Below the pieces are notes generated by a model. That model made no database searches and had not been told where the DNA came from. It saw nothing but the letters and a program-made list of their open reading frames with translations. From the NCBI GenBank assembly GCA_015143295.1, contig CM026551.1:11304499-11368498 (forward strand): a stretch of DNA of 64,000 nt, written 5' to 3'. Source of the stretch: Tetracentron sinense (lineage: Eukaryota > Streptophyta > Magnoliopsida > Trochodendrales > Trochodendraceae). Both the position numbers and the translations under genes were made by a program. Positions 26,067 to 38,700 of this stretch are shown here, in pieces. Position 1 is the first letter of the stretch. Every line of letters starts with the position of its first letter.

Positions 26067-26999
26067 GTACAAACCCCACTCCCTCTGTCTCTTAAAGTTT
26101 TTATTTAATGTAAATTAACATCTCCTTATTAGACGAAAATTGTGGTGATTTGTATTACCCATGGGTTTATATGTAGCTATATATTGCGTGGTTCTTGTGC
26201 TTTCCATTGCTCGAACTCAATAAGAGGTTTATTATAACTAATTAATTTCCATTCAAGATGTTGTAGTGATTTCAATTTAAATCAAAATCAGATTGTATAA
26301 GCAAAAAATTGTTTCTAGTTAAAGAACAAAAAAAAAAAAAACATGGTTTAGTGTTATGCGGGATTGATGCTTGGTTACTTAAGTGAGAAAGCACACTCAA
26401 TTGAAAATATCTCTATTTTATTTAGTCATATGGTCGGAGAAAAAATTTTCTTTCTTTCCTTTCGAAAATGGTATCATTTATCTACTTATTATTAGTTAAG
26501 GTTCGTGGGTTATTTACAGGTGGATGAACGTTTGCTTGCCAAATCATAGAGGGAAAACTTCACTTCATGGGACTGTTGGAAATAATTTATATATAGCACT
26601 CTAATCTAAGTAAAAAGTATAGAAGATTAGTATCCTTCCAAAAGAAAGTATGCTTTGGAAAAATATGATTTGTCTAACATAGGTTAAATGGGTAAGACGG
26701 ATCATGCATATGGGTGGATTTAGATGCAGGTGGGTCATGGGTAATGGGTTAAGATGTCTTTAGGTGGGTGGATTATTTACAAAGGAGTGGCTTGTGGGTA
26801 TTTTTGGAAAAATGAGTTATTTTTGGAAAATGACATTTTGATTTAAAAAAATTATTTTTATCATTTTCAAATGGGATTTTGGTCTTTTTGAAATAATATT
26901 TTGGTCATTTTAGAAGGGTATTTTGATCACTTTTTCATAAAGTGAATTTCAGAGTACCTCTCTCTCTCTCAAATTGAGGGGGTCCTCTAAAGGCCTAAA

Positions 27000-27228
27000 G
27001 GGGGTGCAAAAATGAAGTGTTTACAGACACTACATACCCTTTTTTATTGGATGTCAATGGATATAAATTTCCAAAATCTTGTTTCAAAAAAGGATCATGC
27101 CAAACATGCTCCCAAATTTTCACTTGCACCCCCATCACGTATGTTAAATCTAATGTGCTTTGAAAACTCACTTTGAACAAGCAATATGGCCTTCCATAAG
27201 CCGACACCATGGGAACCCACACAAGTAT
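27000..27228 (-). mobile_element. LINE fragment (post-RT region)
   Basis: On the minus strand the peptide VKIWEHVWHDPFLKQDFGNL followed by YPLTSNKKGYVVSV matches the pattern of L1 ORF2 just after the reverse transcriptase (a VxFWEDxW...FPxLF...NK-type stretch). It is short and its left part is cut by the solo LTR. Assignment rests on pattern recognition only. Confidence 0.55.
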
Positions 27229-28121
27229 TGTTGGAATATATGTATGCAATTTAAATTTAATGATCAAGATATTACCGATCTCAGTTGCGCAGCAAATAAC
27301 GAACTAGTTGAACAGCACGAGCAAATCTAGAAGTTCACGAACAGAAATTTATCAGTAAAACGAGATCGAGGCACGTGTTAGACACGCTGTCTTTAAGGTG
27401 AAAATCGCCCCCTATTGGTCATCTTCGATCTTCATGCTCGTAAGAGAAAATGGCGGACACCCCCAGGATTCAACAATTTGTATCAAAAGAAAAGGAGCAC
27501 CCTCTTCCTAATGATCTCCACAAACTCGATTGATTTAAGAAAAGCTAGAAGAGAAGAACTCGTAGTAATCAAAGAAATTTTGTTGTGTTTCTAACAAGAG
27601 AATAAATCCTGAATAAATAGAGAAAGAAAAGACCATTCCTATTCTAACTAAAAGGAAAATGTTTAAGACTCAATAAAGGAAAATAAATATCTCTAAAACT
27701 GAAATATTAATTTTGCTAATTACTCTCAAATAGTAATTAAATTGTTTAGGAATATTAATAAAAGAAATAATTAAAGAAGAAATAAAAAACCATCAAGAGA
27801 CCACGCGCGTGACCTGACTCGGCCGGCCGTGCATGTGTGTCTATGATATATATTGCGCAGGATCTAGCCCGCAATGCGTGCACATGAAGGGTTTTCGGCC
27901 CAGCTTGCCAAATTCCCATTGGAAGCCTTTGGTTCACACCTTGGGCCTCCACATATGTGAGGGCTAAGCCATTCTCCTATTAACACACCCATACTAGATG
28001 AGAAAACATATATAACCCCATTCAACTCTCTTGTGATTTTCTGATGTGGGACTAAAGTTTTACTCAAAAAATTTGTTTTAAACATTATACATAAAACAAT
28101 AAGAAGTTTTGGATCCCAACA
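27229..28121. mobile_element. Copia-type solo LTR
   Basis: The 893-bp block begins TGTTGGAATATATG and ends GGATCCCAACA, perfect TGTTGG...CCAACA termini as in many Copia elements. A GATGTGGGACTAAAGTTTTA word near the right end is also common in Copia LTRs. No internal gag-pol is present. The 5-bp flanks (AGTAT and CGATT) do not match, so it may be a recombination product between two elements. Confidence 0.7.
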
Positions 28122-29664
28122 CGATTGCACACCAAAATTTGCAACATTCACGGTCCTCCACAAAGAGTCTGTAATTCCAAAATGCCATAACTACTTACCT
28201 AGGAGTGCTTTGTTTACAATCACCATACTTAATAGGCACACATATTGATTTCCAATTAACCAGGTGGAATTTTGAACTCTATCCTTGTTTTTGAAAGGAA
28301 ATCTCTTTATATATTTTCTAATTTATTTGCAAGAGAGACGGGGAATGGTTAATGGGGAGCTCTTAATCAAAGAAAGTTTGCCTTATTAAGAAAGTTTGCC
28401 TCTTTTAGGGAGATAAAGCGATTTCTAACCTGAAAGCCTTTTGGAGAAGTGTTCGACTACAAGACCTGACTTGATTTGATATTTAGGAGTAGGCAACCAT
28501 CTTTGGATTGGGGGTCCTGAGGTGTCTAATAGCTTCCTTGAGACTTAATTGAATCGCTTACCTAAAATCTTAAAGTAAATTGTAGGCCCTTATCCATTTC
28601 GACTTTGGGTTCTTATTTCCCTTATAACAAACAAGTAGTGACTGTTAAATAGGCGTTTAACATCGTTCCTCCGTAGAGTTCGGCCCAAAAGGAAATACCC
28701 GTGGTTCCCATTTTGTAACAAAATGGCCGGTCCTCATTGGTCCACATCCCAATTTTAAATACTCACCTATTGTGGTTAAGATTCATTCACCCCTAGGGTT
28801 AAGCAATCCAACCATGGTTTTTTTTAAAAAGAAAACTAAAATCTTAGTTTTAATTTAGTTAAACTTAATCAAGGTTAAAGGGGTGTTAAAAGGGACACGA
28901 GGTAAGATGAAACAGATATCATTGCTCTTTTAGAATATAGGTTCTAGATGTTTAGATGGAGGGTTCTTCGACAATTGCTGTACGACAAGCAACTAACTCT
29001 CACTTTTATATAATATAGACAGATTAGTTGGCTTGACATGTGCAAGGTACATGCAAAAGTCATAGAAATGGAGACACATGATGTAAGGTAGAGAAAAGAG
29101 AGTGAAACTTGACAACAATGTGTAAATGACTGTTTTGAAATCAAGTTTGTATAGGTTTAGATTTAGGGTTTTTCGGTAGCTCCTATATGGCAAGTAACTA
29201 ACTTTGATGTTAAAAAAGAGTTAGTCTATGGGTACTCCCAATTATACTTCCAAATATACTCCTTAATCCTAACCATTTATAACCAACTACTAGGGGTTGA
29301 GATTTGAATTTGCTTATTTTGTCTTCATGTCAGCTTTAATCATAACCATTTAATAAATGAGATAAACGGTTAGGATTTGAGAGTATATATGAGAGTACAC
29401 CTTGGGAGTATCCCTAGACTAATTCGTTAAAAAATGGGAAATACTTAACTTATTACTACATTAGATTATGTAGTCTAATGTGCAGGTTTCATTGGTTCAT
29501 GCCCCCCTCACTCACTCCTAAGTTAAGCAATTTAAGCTTGATTTTTAAAAAATAAGAAAACAAAAATATTAACTTTATTTTTCTTAAGCTTAACCATGGG
29601 TAAAGGAGTGGTAAAAGGGACACGTGCCCGTTTTCGAATAAGTTTGCAGAGTTTTAGCCGGAGG

Positions 29665-29738
29665 ATATATATCAGGCGTTGAATAAGGATCACCTGTTAA
29701 AACCAAACCCACGTTCTCAGTGTTGTGTATCTCTTACA
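29665..29738 (+). promoter_or_regulatory. TATA box and short leader of the polyamine-binding-like gene
   Basis: ATATATAT at 29665-29672 is a plausible TATA box. Initiation near 29697 would exclude the in-frame ATG at 29679 and leave a ~40-nt leader before the ATG at 29739. Confidence 0.5.
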
Positions 29739-32700
29739 ATGTCGCTGATTCCTTTCACCACTCTCTCAGAACCACTCCTTCATTTTCTAAGCCCTAACCC
29801 TCGATTTTCGCTCTCCTACACCCGAAAACCCCTGTTTCTCCGGCACATGAATCTCAGATTCTCTGTAACGGTTCTCGCCATGTCTGACTCCGACGGCCGG
29901 AATCTGACTCCACATTCCACTCCTGCACCCTTCTCCGGCGTGCCTCCGGCTCGTACAGAAACCCTAAAACTGAATCCCGCGTTGCTTCAGTTTGCCGCCT
30001 CTTCGATACTCTTCTTCAGTTTTAGTGCCCAGGCCTGCATGGCCGCCTCCGGCCAGATTCCGGCTGTTCCATCCGGCACGACCCAGACAGTGCAGGAGGA
30101 GAGAATTGGAGGAAGCGTCAATGGCGAAGAATGTTCCATGGAGCTGAAATCAGGTTCTTTTAACTTTTCCTGTGAATTTTCTAATTTGTTTTGGTTGATT
30201 TCACTTATTGGATGGAATTCATACTGTTATCATAGTCTAAATTAGCTAATTTTATGTATGAAGCATCTATCTTTGGACTTTAATTACAGGGTTTAGGAGA
30301 GAAATGCTGTGAACTGTGATATTGATTCATTTTATCCATGGTTTCTTTATTTGATTTATTATTTCATTTGAAGCGAAATGTTTGCTTTCCATGAGGAATG
30401 TTGCAATTATGTGCTGGTTTGTGTAATTAAATAATTTTGTGTGAACACAGAGAATCATGTCACGGGGAAATTTGATATTGAGGAAAACATGGAAGATAAG
30501 GAGTTGAAAGCTGCATTAGAAAGATGGAAGTCTAAAACCTATGCATTGACCGTCCCTCTGAAAATTGTTGCTCTCCGTGGCTCTGTACCTCCTTCGTGGG
30601 TTAAGGTTTGCTGCTTATTTAGTTTTATGGTCTTCCATTTATATTCGTAGTTTTTTTTCTGGATTAATCTGCCTCTAGTATTGCCCCCCTCTCTCTTGCT
30701 TTCCATACTGAATGAGTACAAAAAGAAAGAGAGATTTTTGAAGTATGAAAACTAATCATCTGATTGAATAAGGGGGCATTTAGACAACTAAACGAATTCA
30801 TTGCAATTTTTTTTACATTTTAGAGTGTTTTGTTTTAAGTTCAACGGATTTCATAATGGGATTTTTTTGGTGGTATACAAACCAGCTTTTATTTATGAAC
30901 CAACCCAATAGGGGTAGTATTTAAAGCATAGTTATAGGGAAGCTATGTACAGGGTGAGAAGCTCATTTCTCAAACTCACTTCCTCGGATAGACTCACTTC
31001 TTAGGAAGCTCGCTTCCATCACATCCCATCTAGTAGTCAAAGGGAGCTGTATGTGTGAAGTGTTGTGGTAGATCACAGTCTATAGTGTAGGGTATAGACT
31101 CTAAGCAAGTATCGTCGGTTTGAAATCTAAGGCACTTATTTTTCCACAAAAATCTCATGTAAGATAAAATCAAGATATAGCTACCTATAAATAACATGAT
31201 GGAAATGAAAAACATATGTCTCATTTTTCGCTTCCCGTTTCCTAAGGTTTTTTTCAGTCTCGCTTCTCGCTTTCGATTTGCTTCTCATTTTCATTTCTTG
31301 CTCTGCTAATTATGATTTAAAGACATATCATCCCAAAGGATATTACACAAAAAAGTGGTGGCATAGAAAGCCATTAGTGAGATTCAGATACATCAACTTC
31401 ATAATTCGCTAAAATATTGTTGATACCGGAAAAATTGATAGGGTGCCCGCGTAAACTTGATATCTTGGCTATATGGACAGTGCTACGCCTTCGTTGGTCA
31501 CTGGAGAGAAATGAATAAGAAGGAGAAGAAGAGAGGATCGTGAGATGGAGAGAGGGAAGAGCTACATGAAAATAAGGAGAGTATGAGACTTTTCTCTCAA
31601 AGGTTCCATTCTTAATGTGATTCATAAAAAAATGTCTCTTTTTCAAATGACGAATAGAGCCCTTATTTATAGATTTTTCAAATCCAAGCAATGTGCACAC
31701 ATGTAGCAGATACTAATAACTAATGGGCAAGACAAATGAGACTCAAATACTGTTTCTTATGATTAACTATCCACTCAGACATGTGAACACTGCTAGGTGT
31801 GCTGCATTAGGGTGTCATGCTAAATTTCCATAATTAGTAGGGATCCTCCCCTCATAAGCTTAATCTTTCATGTAGGCTGACAAGACAACACTTAGCGTAG
31901 TGCATCTGACCAAGTTAACGAGCGTTTTCCGTGCCCACCAAACCACACGCAGTAATCAACCCCCAAAGTCGTCCACATCAAAACCAAAGATACTGAGCCA
32001 TGAAGCTAAAGGTGTTAGCACAATGAAAGATGATAATGCTAACTGCTAACACCATTAAAACTGATGACACAGGTGCTATAGATTTAACAGCGACAGTAGA
32101 CAAAGATGGTCTAAAAAATATCATCAAAATATACCAACATAACATCAGGTAGCTAATAAAGTAAAAAAGATGCAACATGGTGCTTAAATGATCTTGAAGT
32201 AGGGCTTATATAATAATGAGATTGTGCATAAGTGACAGTATCCGCCATCAACAAATATCAGTTTCTCCCTTGGCTTCTCATAGATACGTGAGAGCCTTCA
32301 TGATTGAAATAGGCGTATGTATACAAAAATCAAAGAGGATATGTAACAAAGACCATTAAATATCTTCAGCTCGTGTGCTTAACAACAAGACGAGGCCTTG
32401 GAAGTCTCCTTCAAACCACACCTTTGGGCAGGATAGATGAGTAGCCAAGAAAATTGTATCACGGGCTGCCAAAGCCTCAACTAGTATAAAGGTTTTGGTG
32501 TCCAAGGAAGATTGAATCTCCTTCTATGAATTAATTGCGGATTATACGCTGAACAAATTGCTTGACAAAATATTCGTGAATTTTTCAAAAAATAACGAAT
32601 TTTGTTACGTTGCTAGAAAGACCGGAATCATTCCATGCAGTCCAGGTTGCCCAAAAGGTATATGCAATGTTTAAATACGTGGTATTGACAATTTGATAAG

Positions 32701-35700
32701 AACTGGTTAATCCATTGAAATATGAACTGAGAAGGTACAATATCTGGGCATAGTCCATGTGATTGTCCCAACCAAATTGATATAGCAAATGGGCATTGCA
32801 ATAGAAGGTGAAGATCAATTTCAGGTTCGTTGTGACAAAGGGTGCACACGGGGTCAATGGCCATGCCTCTATGATGCAAACGAGCAGGTGCTGGTAATCC
32901 CTGATGGATATATTTCCAAAGGACACATAGAAATCTTGGGAATAGTAGGAATATGCCAAACTGTATGTCATAGACGATCACGAGGCCGAGGTGGAGATAA
33001 AGCTTGGTGAAGAAGCAAATAATCAGATGCTACTATATATTTGCCTCGAGAAGAGGACAAATAAATGAGTTGATCGCCTAATGAGTGATGGGGATGGTCA
33101 AGGAGTATTTCTGTAGCAATAGTAGGAGGAAAGTCCTAGAGATTATTTGGGAAATCCAACAAAATGGGTTTGGGGTCTAATAGTTCAGATACCATGGAGG
33201 GTGTGCATTATGGGGGTCGAGTAAGGTCAGAAGGGGAAAATCCAGGAATCCAAAAGTCAGATCAAATATGTATGGAGATACCACTTCCCCTTGCCTTCTT
33301 GAGACAAGATCAATCACATGTCTAGCTCACCAAATACTCTTTCTTTCCCATGATGCACGCGGATTGAAAGGGACGTGGGAAAACAAATGAGTTGACAAAT
33401 ATTTCTTTTGCATTAGATTCACCCATAGACATTTTTTTGACATGAGGATGCCCCAACCCTTTTTGGTGGGAAGAGCTTTATTCATGATTTTTTGCGACTT
33501 AACATTTCCCATGCGACTGAGTAGAAGAGGTAATGATACTCCATTTGACTATATGAAGTTTTTTTTTGAGACACATCATGACCTAGACAAAATCTTGTAT
33601 GTGTATCGATTGTATGATAAACGGTATCTAAAAACAAGACATTAAATAGTTGGGTAAGGCAGCCATGTCTGAATTAGCAAGAACTGCACACGGGCAGGCA
33701 CTGGTAATCTCTGATGGATACATTTCCAATGGACACGTAAATTTTGGGAATAGTATGAATATGCCAAACTGCATGCCATAGACGATCACGAGGCCGAGGT
33801 GGATATAGAATTTGGTGAAGAAGCAAATAAGCAGACACTACTATATATTTGCCTCGAGAAGAGGACAACTAAATGATTTGATCGCCTAATGAGTGATGGG
33901 GATGGTCAAGGAGTGTTGCTGTAGCAGTAGTAGGAGGAAAGACCTAGAGATTAACTGGGAAGTCCAACAAAATGGGTTTGGGGGTCTAATAGTTCAGATA
34001 CAATGGAGAGTGTGCATTCTGGGAGTCGAGTAAGGTTAGAAGGGGAAAAGCTCGGAATCCAAAAGTCAGATCAAATATGTATGGAGATACCACGTCCACC
34101 TAGCCTTCTTGAGCCAAGATCAATCACATGTCTGGCTTACCAAATACTTTTCATTCCCATTATGCACTGGGGATTGAAAGGGACGTGGGAAAACAAATGA
34201 GTTGACAAATACTTCTGTTGCATTAGATCCACCCATAGACATTTTTTAGACATGTGGATGCTCCAACCCTTTTTAGTGGGAAGAGCTTTATTCATGATTT
34301 TGATCAACTTAACATTTCCCATGCAACTGAGACACATCATGACCCAGACAAAAGATCTTGTATGTCTATCGATTGTATGATAAATGTTATCTGAACACAA
34401 GACATTAAATAATTGGGTAAGGCAGCCATGTCTGAATTAGCAAGAACTACTTGTTCGGCCATCGAAAGTAAATGGGCTTTCCATTCCGCTAGTTTAGTAA
34501 AACAACTGGAAAGAAGGTTGGTGAGGTTATTTTGGTTTAAATCCCTAGAGATAAAGGGGGCTCCAAGGTAAGTCGATGGAAGTTGGGAATGTGTACTACC
34601 CCATTGTAACAATGTAGTGTATTTTGGATGAGGAAGGGATATTGGGAATAAGGAACAATTATGGTTTTACAAGTTTTACTTCCTGACCCAATGCAGAAGC
34701 ACAATGAGGGCTTCGATATACATAAGCCATACAAACGCGAGAATATTGACTTAAGATTTTCATCGCACACCAAATATCATCTCAGAATATAGAATTTGTC
34801 CCCAATTAACTACATCAGAAAAATTGTTCTTCTCATCCAGATATCGTCAAACCTAAAGGGCGATGGACCACTCCTCCATATAACGGATTTGAACAAAATG
34901 GTAATGTGATTTGATGTGGGCCTGGGAAAGGCAAACGAGACATGGAAGGAAAGTGGGCTTCTCATTGTTCACACAGAGAAACCTATCCAATCTACAAAGG
35001 GATGGGCTCCATATTTGTCAAGGCGACTTGAGGTGAAAGACCCCATGGATGCCTGAGGCGCCCGAGGCGTCGCTTGATGAACTTTTTGCTTGTAAAATCT
35101 TCTCAAATATGAGATCTATGTATGATGCATTTCATAAATAAGGGGTCCTGCAATTCATATAAATTACAAAATCTCAATTGTCAAGATGCATTTTGAAGAA
35201 TCATCCTTAGAGACAGTTTTAAGAATAATAAAGGAGGATTTCAAGCGTTGGAAATAAAAAAAGGAACAAAAAAAAAGTTAGAATGACTATTGAAAATGGG
35301 AGAGAGGGACATTAAGGGATAAAAAATAGAAAGAAACAACAGTTTACAGTGATAACTGAACATGAAAGAGAGAGAGAGAGTGTGTGTGTAGAATTAACCA
35401 AAAAAATAGAAAAATAGCTTGACAATCTATGTGACACCGAGCAAGTGAGAAGGGGGGAGAGAGGGAAATGTCGTACCTCTTACCATTTGTTTTTTCTTTC
35501 TTCTTCTCAATTGTACTCGAGAAAAGTAATAATAAAATATATAATTATGGGGTCTACACTTATTTCATTATAAAAGACCCATTTATATATGGGTTTATGA
35601 GAGTTTTGGGGGTCCTAGAAGGAATTTAGGGTATTTAAAGGCTTTTTTTTGTTATTGGCCCCCGAGATTCTAGATATATTCTTGTTTGTCTAGGTGATAC

Positions 35701-38700
35701 CTTTAATAACAAAAACAGATGAGGACCATAGGGTCCACCTACTAACAGAGGGAGAGAGAGAGACCAATTGGTCCACCCATTGAGCGAGAGAGAGGACAAG
35801 TTCACATGAGGGAAACATACTACACATCGTTTATCTCTTCTTTCTTCTTCAATTTGCAGATCTTTTTTTGTCGGATATACAAACGCTACCATATTTTATG
35901 GTAAAAGACATGAGAAATATATAAAATAACATATTTTTTTGTTTACCAAACTACCATATTCAATAAATTTTTTTATCCTTAGACAATAATAGGCGGTCAG
36001 TCACCTGAGCCCAGCAGAGCGCTTGGCCATCTAGGTGACTGTCTGGGGCATCGCCTTTAACAACCATGATGGGCTCTTTTGAAGATTCAACCATGTAATC
36101 TGGGCACGACAGACAATGGATTGTTTGTCAAGTTGTGTTTATTCATGCGGTCCTCAAACCCTCTCATCTTCTTTGCAATTCCTCACCCACCATTGTTCTC
36201 AAAATAGAACCTAATTGTGGTAAAGTCCCCATCCACTAGGCCCCAAGAGACTCCATGTCACCCTAAATAATCCACCTCATGCCAAAGCCTTGGGAATTGA
36301 AAGCACCCATTAGGTCCACATCATTGAAAGCACCCATTTAAAGCCATCTTCGATATTCTTTTAAAGAATGGGTAAGCCCCCACTTCTACCTCAAGAACCT
36401 TCGCCACATCTTTGTCCCAAATCCGTCTAGAGGCTCCTAAGTTAGGGAGCACAAGCAACTCAATCACCAATGTATCCTATAACTCCTTTTTCATGAATTC
36501 CATCTTTTCAATTTTGGTTTGTTGCAGATAAAAATGGAAGGTTTTCTAGATTGGTCGTCAATCTCTTGTCAATACTCCATAATCCTCTTATTTTCCAAGA
36601 AATAATTTTTGACTCTTTAACTACGGTGATCACCCCTATCCTTTCTAGTACTACCCTCTCTGTCACCCACCAGAGTTAATGTAACTAACTAGGCTTTTTA
36701 ATTCCTTGGCTAGCTTCTCATTTCTCCCCTTTTTACTCACTTTTTCTTTACTTTTTGGTGGTTTACTATTTCCCCTGTCGATTTCCTGAAACAAAACTCT
36801 AACTGCCTCCTCATTTCCTTCAAAAGACAGCCCTAAGAACCTCCCCAGGTCCTCATTCTTGCTCTGGACCATTCTGTCACCTCATCATGATCCGTGTCTA
36901 TAGTTACACCCATTTTGATACACAATCCTCTCTTGATTAGATAGTTCATGACTCTTTGAAACCACCTCAGACCTAGCATTGTTTACAATCAGATCTTCTA
37001 CAGTACATAACAGACCAAGACCCCTATCTAACTCCCTTTCCTAATCACTTTGCATAGACCGAGCTCCTTGGTCCAGCCGCCCTGGAAACTTCTACCCTCA
37101 AACCACGTAATTCTCTTTTGACCCTCCTTACCCCTTCAAAAGCATTGAATAGGAAACTTTGAAGAAGCGAAGGGAACGACGTACCTGACCAGTCAGAATT
37201 GAGGAGATCCATATGAGTTGACATGCCCTCTACCTCTTTGGGCGATTGCCCAGGATCAAGAGTACCGTCCCTATCATCCAGGGGAGTGGCAGGAATTTTC
37301 TCTGAATTCGGGCTCCCCTTCATCTTTAAAACAATTTAGGTATTATGCTCTGTTAAGATGCATGAAGTTGGAATCTCCACTCCCTTCCCCAACGTCTCCT
37401 TAGAGCATCAATCCAGATCTAACACTTTGGAGTATCAATTTTGGCTTTTCTATTGCTGCTTTCATCTGAATTCATTAGGTTTAGATAAACTGCCATTATT
37501 CCACCCTGAATTAGGTTGGATGCACCTGAGCCTCTATCCCTTTTGTGGAACACGCACTCTGTTCTATCATATTTGGTAAAGAAATCTGGCTAGATTATCC
37601 TTTGAAAATGGGTTATTTCAGGAAAGCATATTGATTCAAAAGAATGGGCCAAGGTTCTTTTGAACAGAGATGTAGTGGCATTTTTATTTTTATACGGACA
37701 TAAATTTCTATAATTTTGGTAAATAAAATAAGATTTAGTTTCCTAGGCATCTCCTAACGGTCTAAGCAATGCCTCGTCTAGTGAACCCTTATCGCCTACG
37801 CGTTGTTCGGATGCTTCTACATTGAGTATATATCAACTGTTGCTTTTCAGGATTGTAAATGCTTTTGTTTATTACTTAATGGCATTCAGGATTTTGTGCA
37901 AGTGCAAGGAAGGAGGTTAAAGTTACACTCAGAGTTCCGTGGAAGTCTTATGGACATTTTTTCTGACCTGTCCACATCCTTTAGCAAAGGAATTCTTAGG
38001 CCTAGATCTGCTGTGACAGCTGATATTGTTACTGTTGGTGATTCCTGGCTCAATTTTGCCATTAACAAGGCCATGATTGAACCCATACAAGACGTAGAAG
38101 GTGAAGATTGGTTTAAAGGTTTAAATGACAAGTGGAAGGTATGAATTCCAAATTTCCAACCCATGTCCCATTCTCTCAAAAATGTTTGTTCATTGTACTT
38201 CTGTTTTTGTTTGGAGTGATTTTGTTGCTGGTTCTTATATTCCCTGGATAACTTAAGGCTTTAAGCAATGTGTACAAGATAATACTTTGTGGTCAAGCTT
38301 GTCAAGTTGGCCAATAACAGCAGAGTAGCTATAGACAACAAAGAAGGAAAGTCGGTACTTTTTTTTTTTCTGTTTTAAAATGTTTAAAGCACAAGGTTAC
38401 AATATTATATTCCCTTATGAAATGTTTTTGCGAATTCTAGTGAATATAATTATGATGTTAATTGAGATATGTTTGTCATATGTCATAACTTAGGTAAAAA
38501 AAAAATAGAAATTGAAACTATTTCATGTTGAATCAATCAGGTAGTACCTAAGTTTGTATCTGGAGTAAGAAGAGATTTTTTAATCTTTTGGAATAAGGTA
38601 TCTTATGCCATGCTTACATTTTCTCTTTCTTCTTTATGTTTTTTTATGGGCATAATCATAGTTACCAAGTACGGGTATAATACGACAATGATCTGTTCGG

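Larger units (their letters stand above)
26067..29738. other. Spacer between the GST array and the polyamine-binding-like gene
   Basis: Bases 26067-26300 are the GSTU 3' flank. Bases 26440-26990 are AT-rich with a repeated TTTTGGTCATTTT-like word; nothing coding is recognised. A LINE scrap (about 27000-27200) and a solo LTR (27229-28121) follow. Bases 28740-28900 and 29490-29630 are MITE-like blocks with GTTAAAAGGGACAC ends. A direct repeat of about 90 bp (TGGCAAGTAACTAAC-like text) links 28940-29030 and 29110-29210. No gene is seen. Confidence 0.5.
30855..37560 (-). mobile_element. Decayed L1-type LINE filling intron 2, interrupted by two hAT-type elements
   Basis: On the minus strand, from right to left: an ORF1 C-terminal remnant (37323-36663, ending ELKSLVSYINSGG); the start of ORF2 endonuclease (about 36630, ISWKIRGLWSIDKR); endonuclease C-terminal text on both sides of a hAT element (MRGFED...NKHNL before it, FPSMSRLPFPGPHQITLPFC after it); RT tail (34612-34440, YLGAPFISRDL, KLAEWKAHLLSMAEQVVLAN); a duplicated post-RT/zinc-finger zone (34440-32870); zf-RVT (LPAPARLHHRGM, HLLLQCPFAISIW); and an RNase H remnant near 32440-32530 (ARDTIFLATHLSCPKVWFEG). 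The tail appears at 30853-30862 (T-run, then GGTGGTATACAAACC). Much of the RT is deleted. Outer right boundary is approximate. Confidence 0.78.

Noticed and set aside
29679..29738. Longer N-terminus (20 extra residues) for the polyamine-binding-like protein
   Set aside because: The ATG at 29679 is only ~7 bp past the TATA-like box, so it would be upstream of the transcript start.
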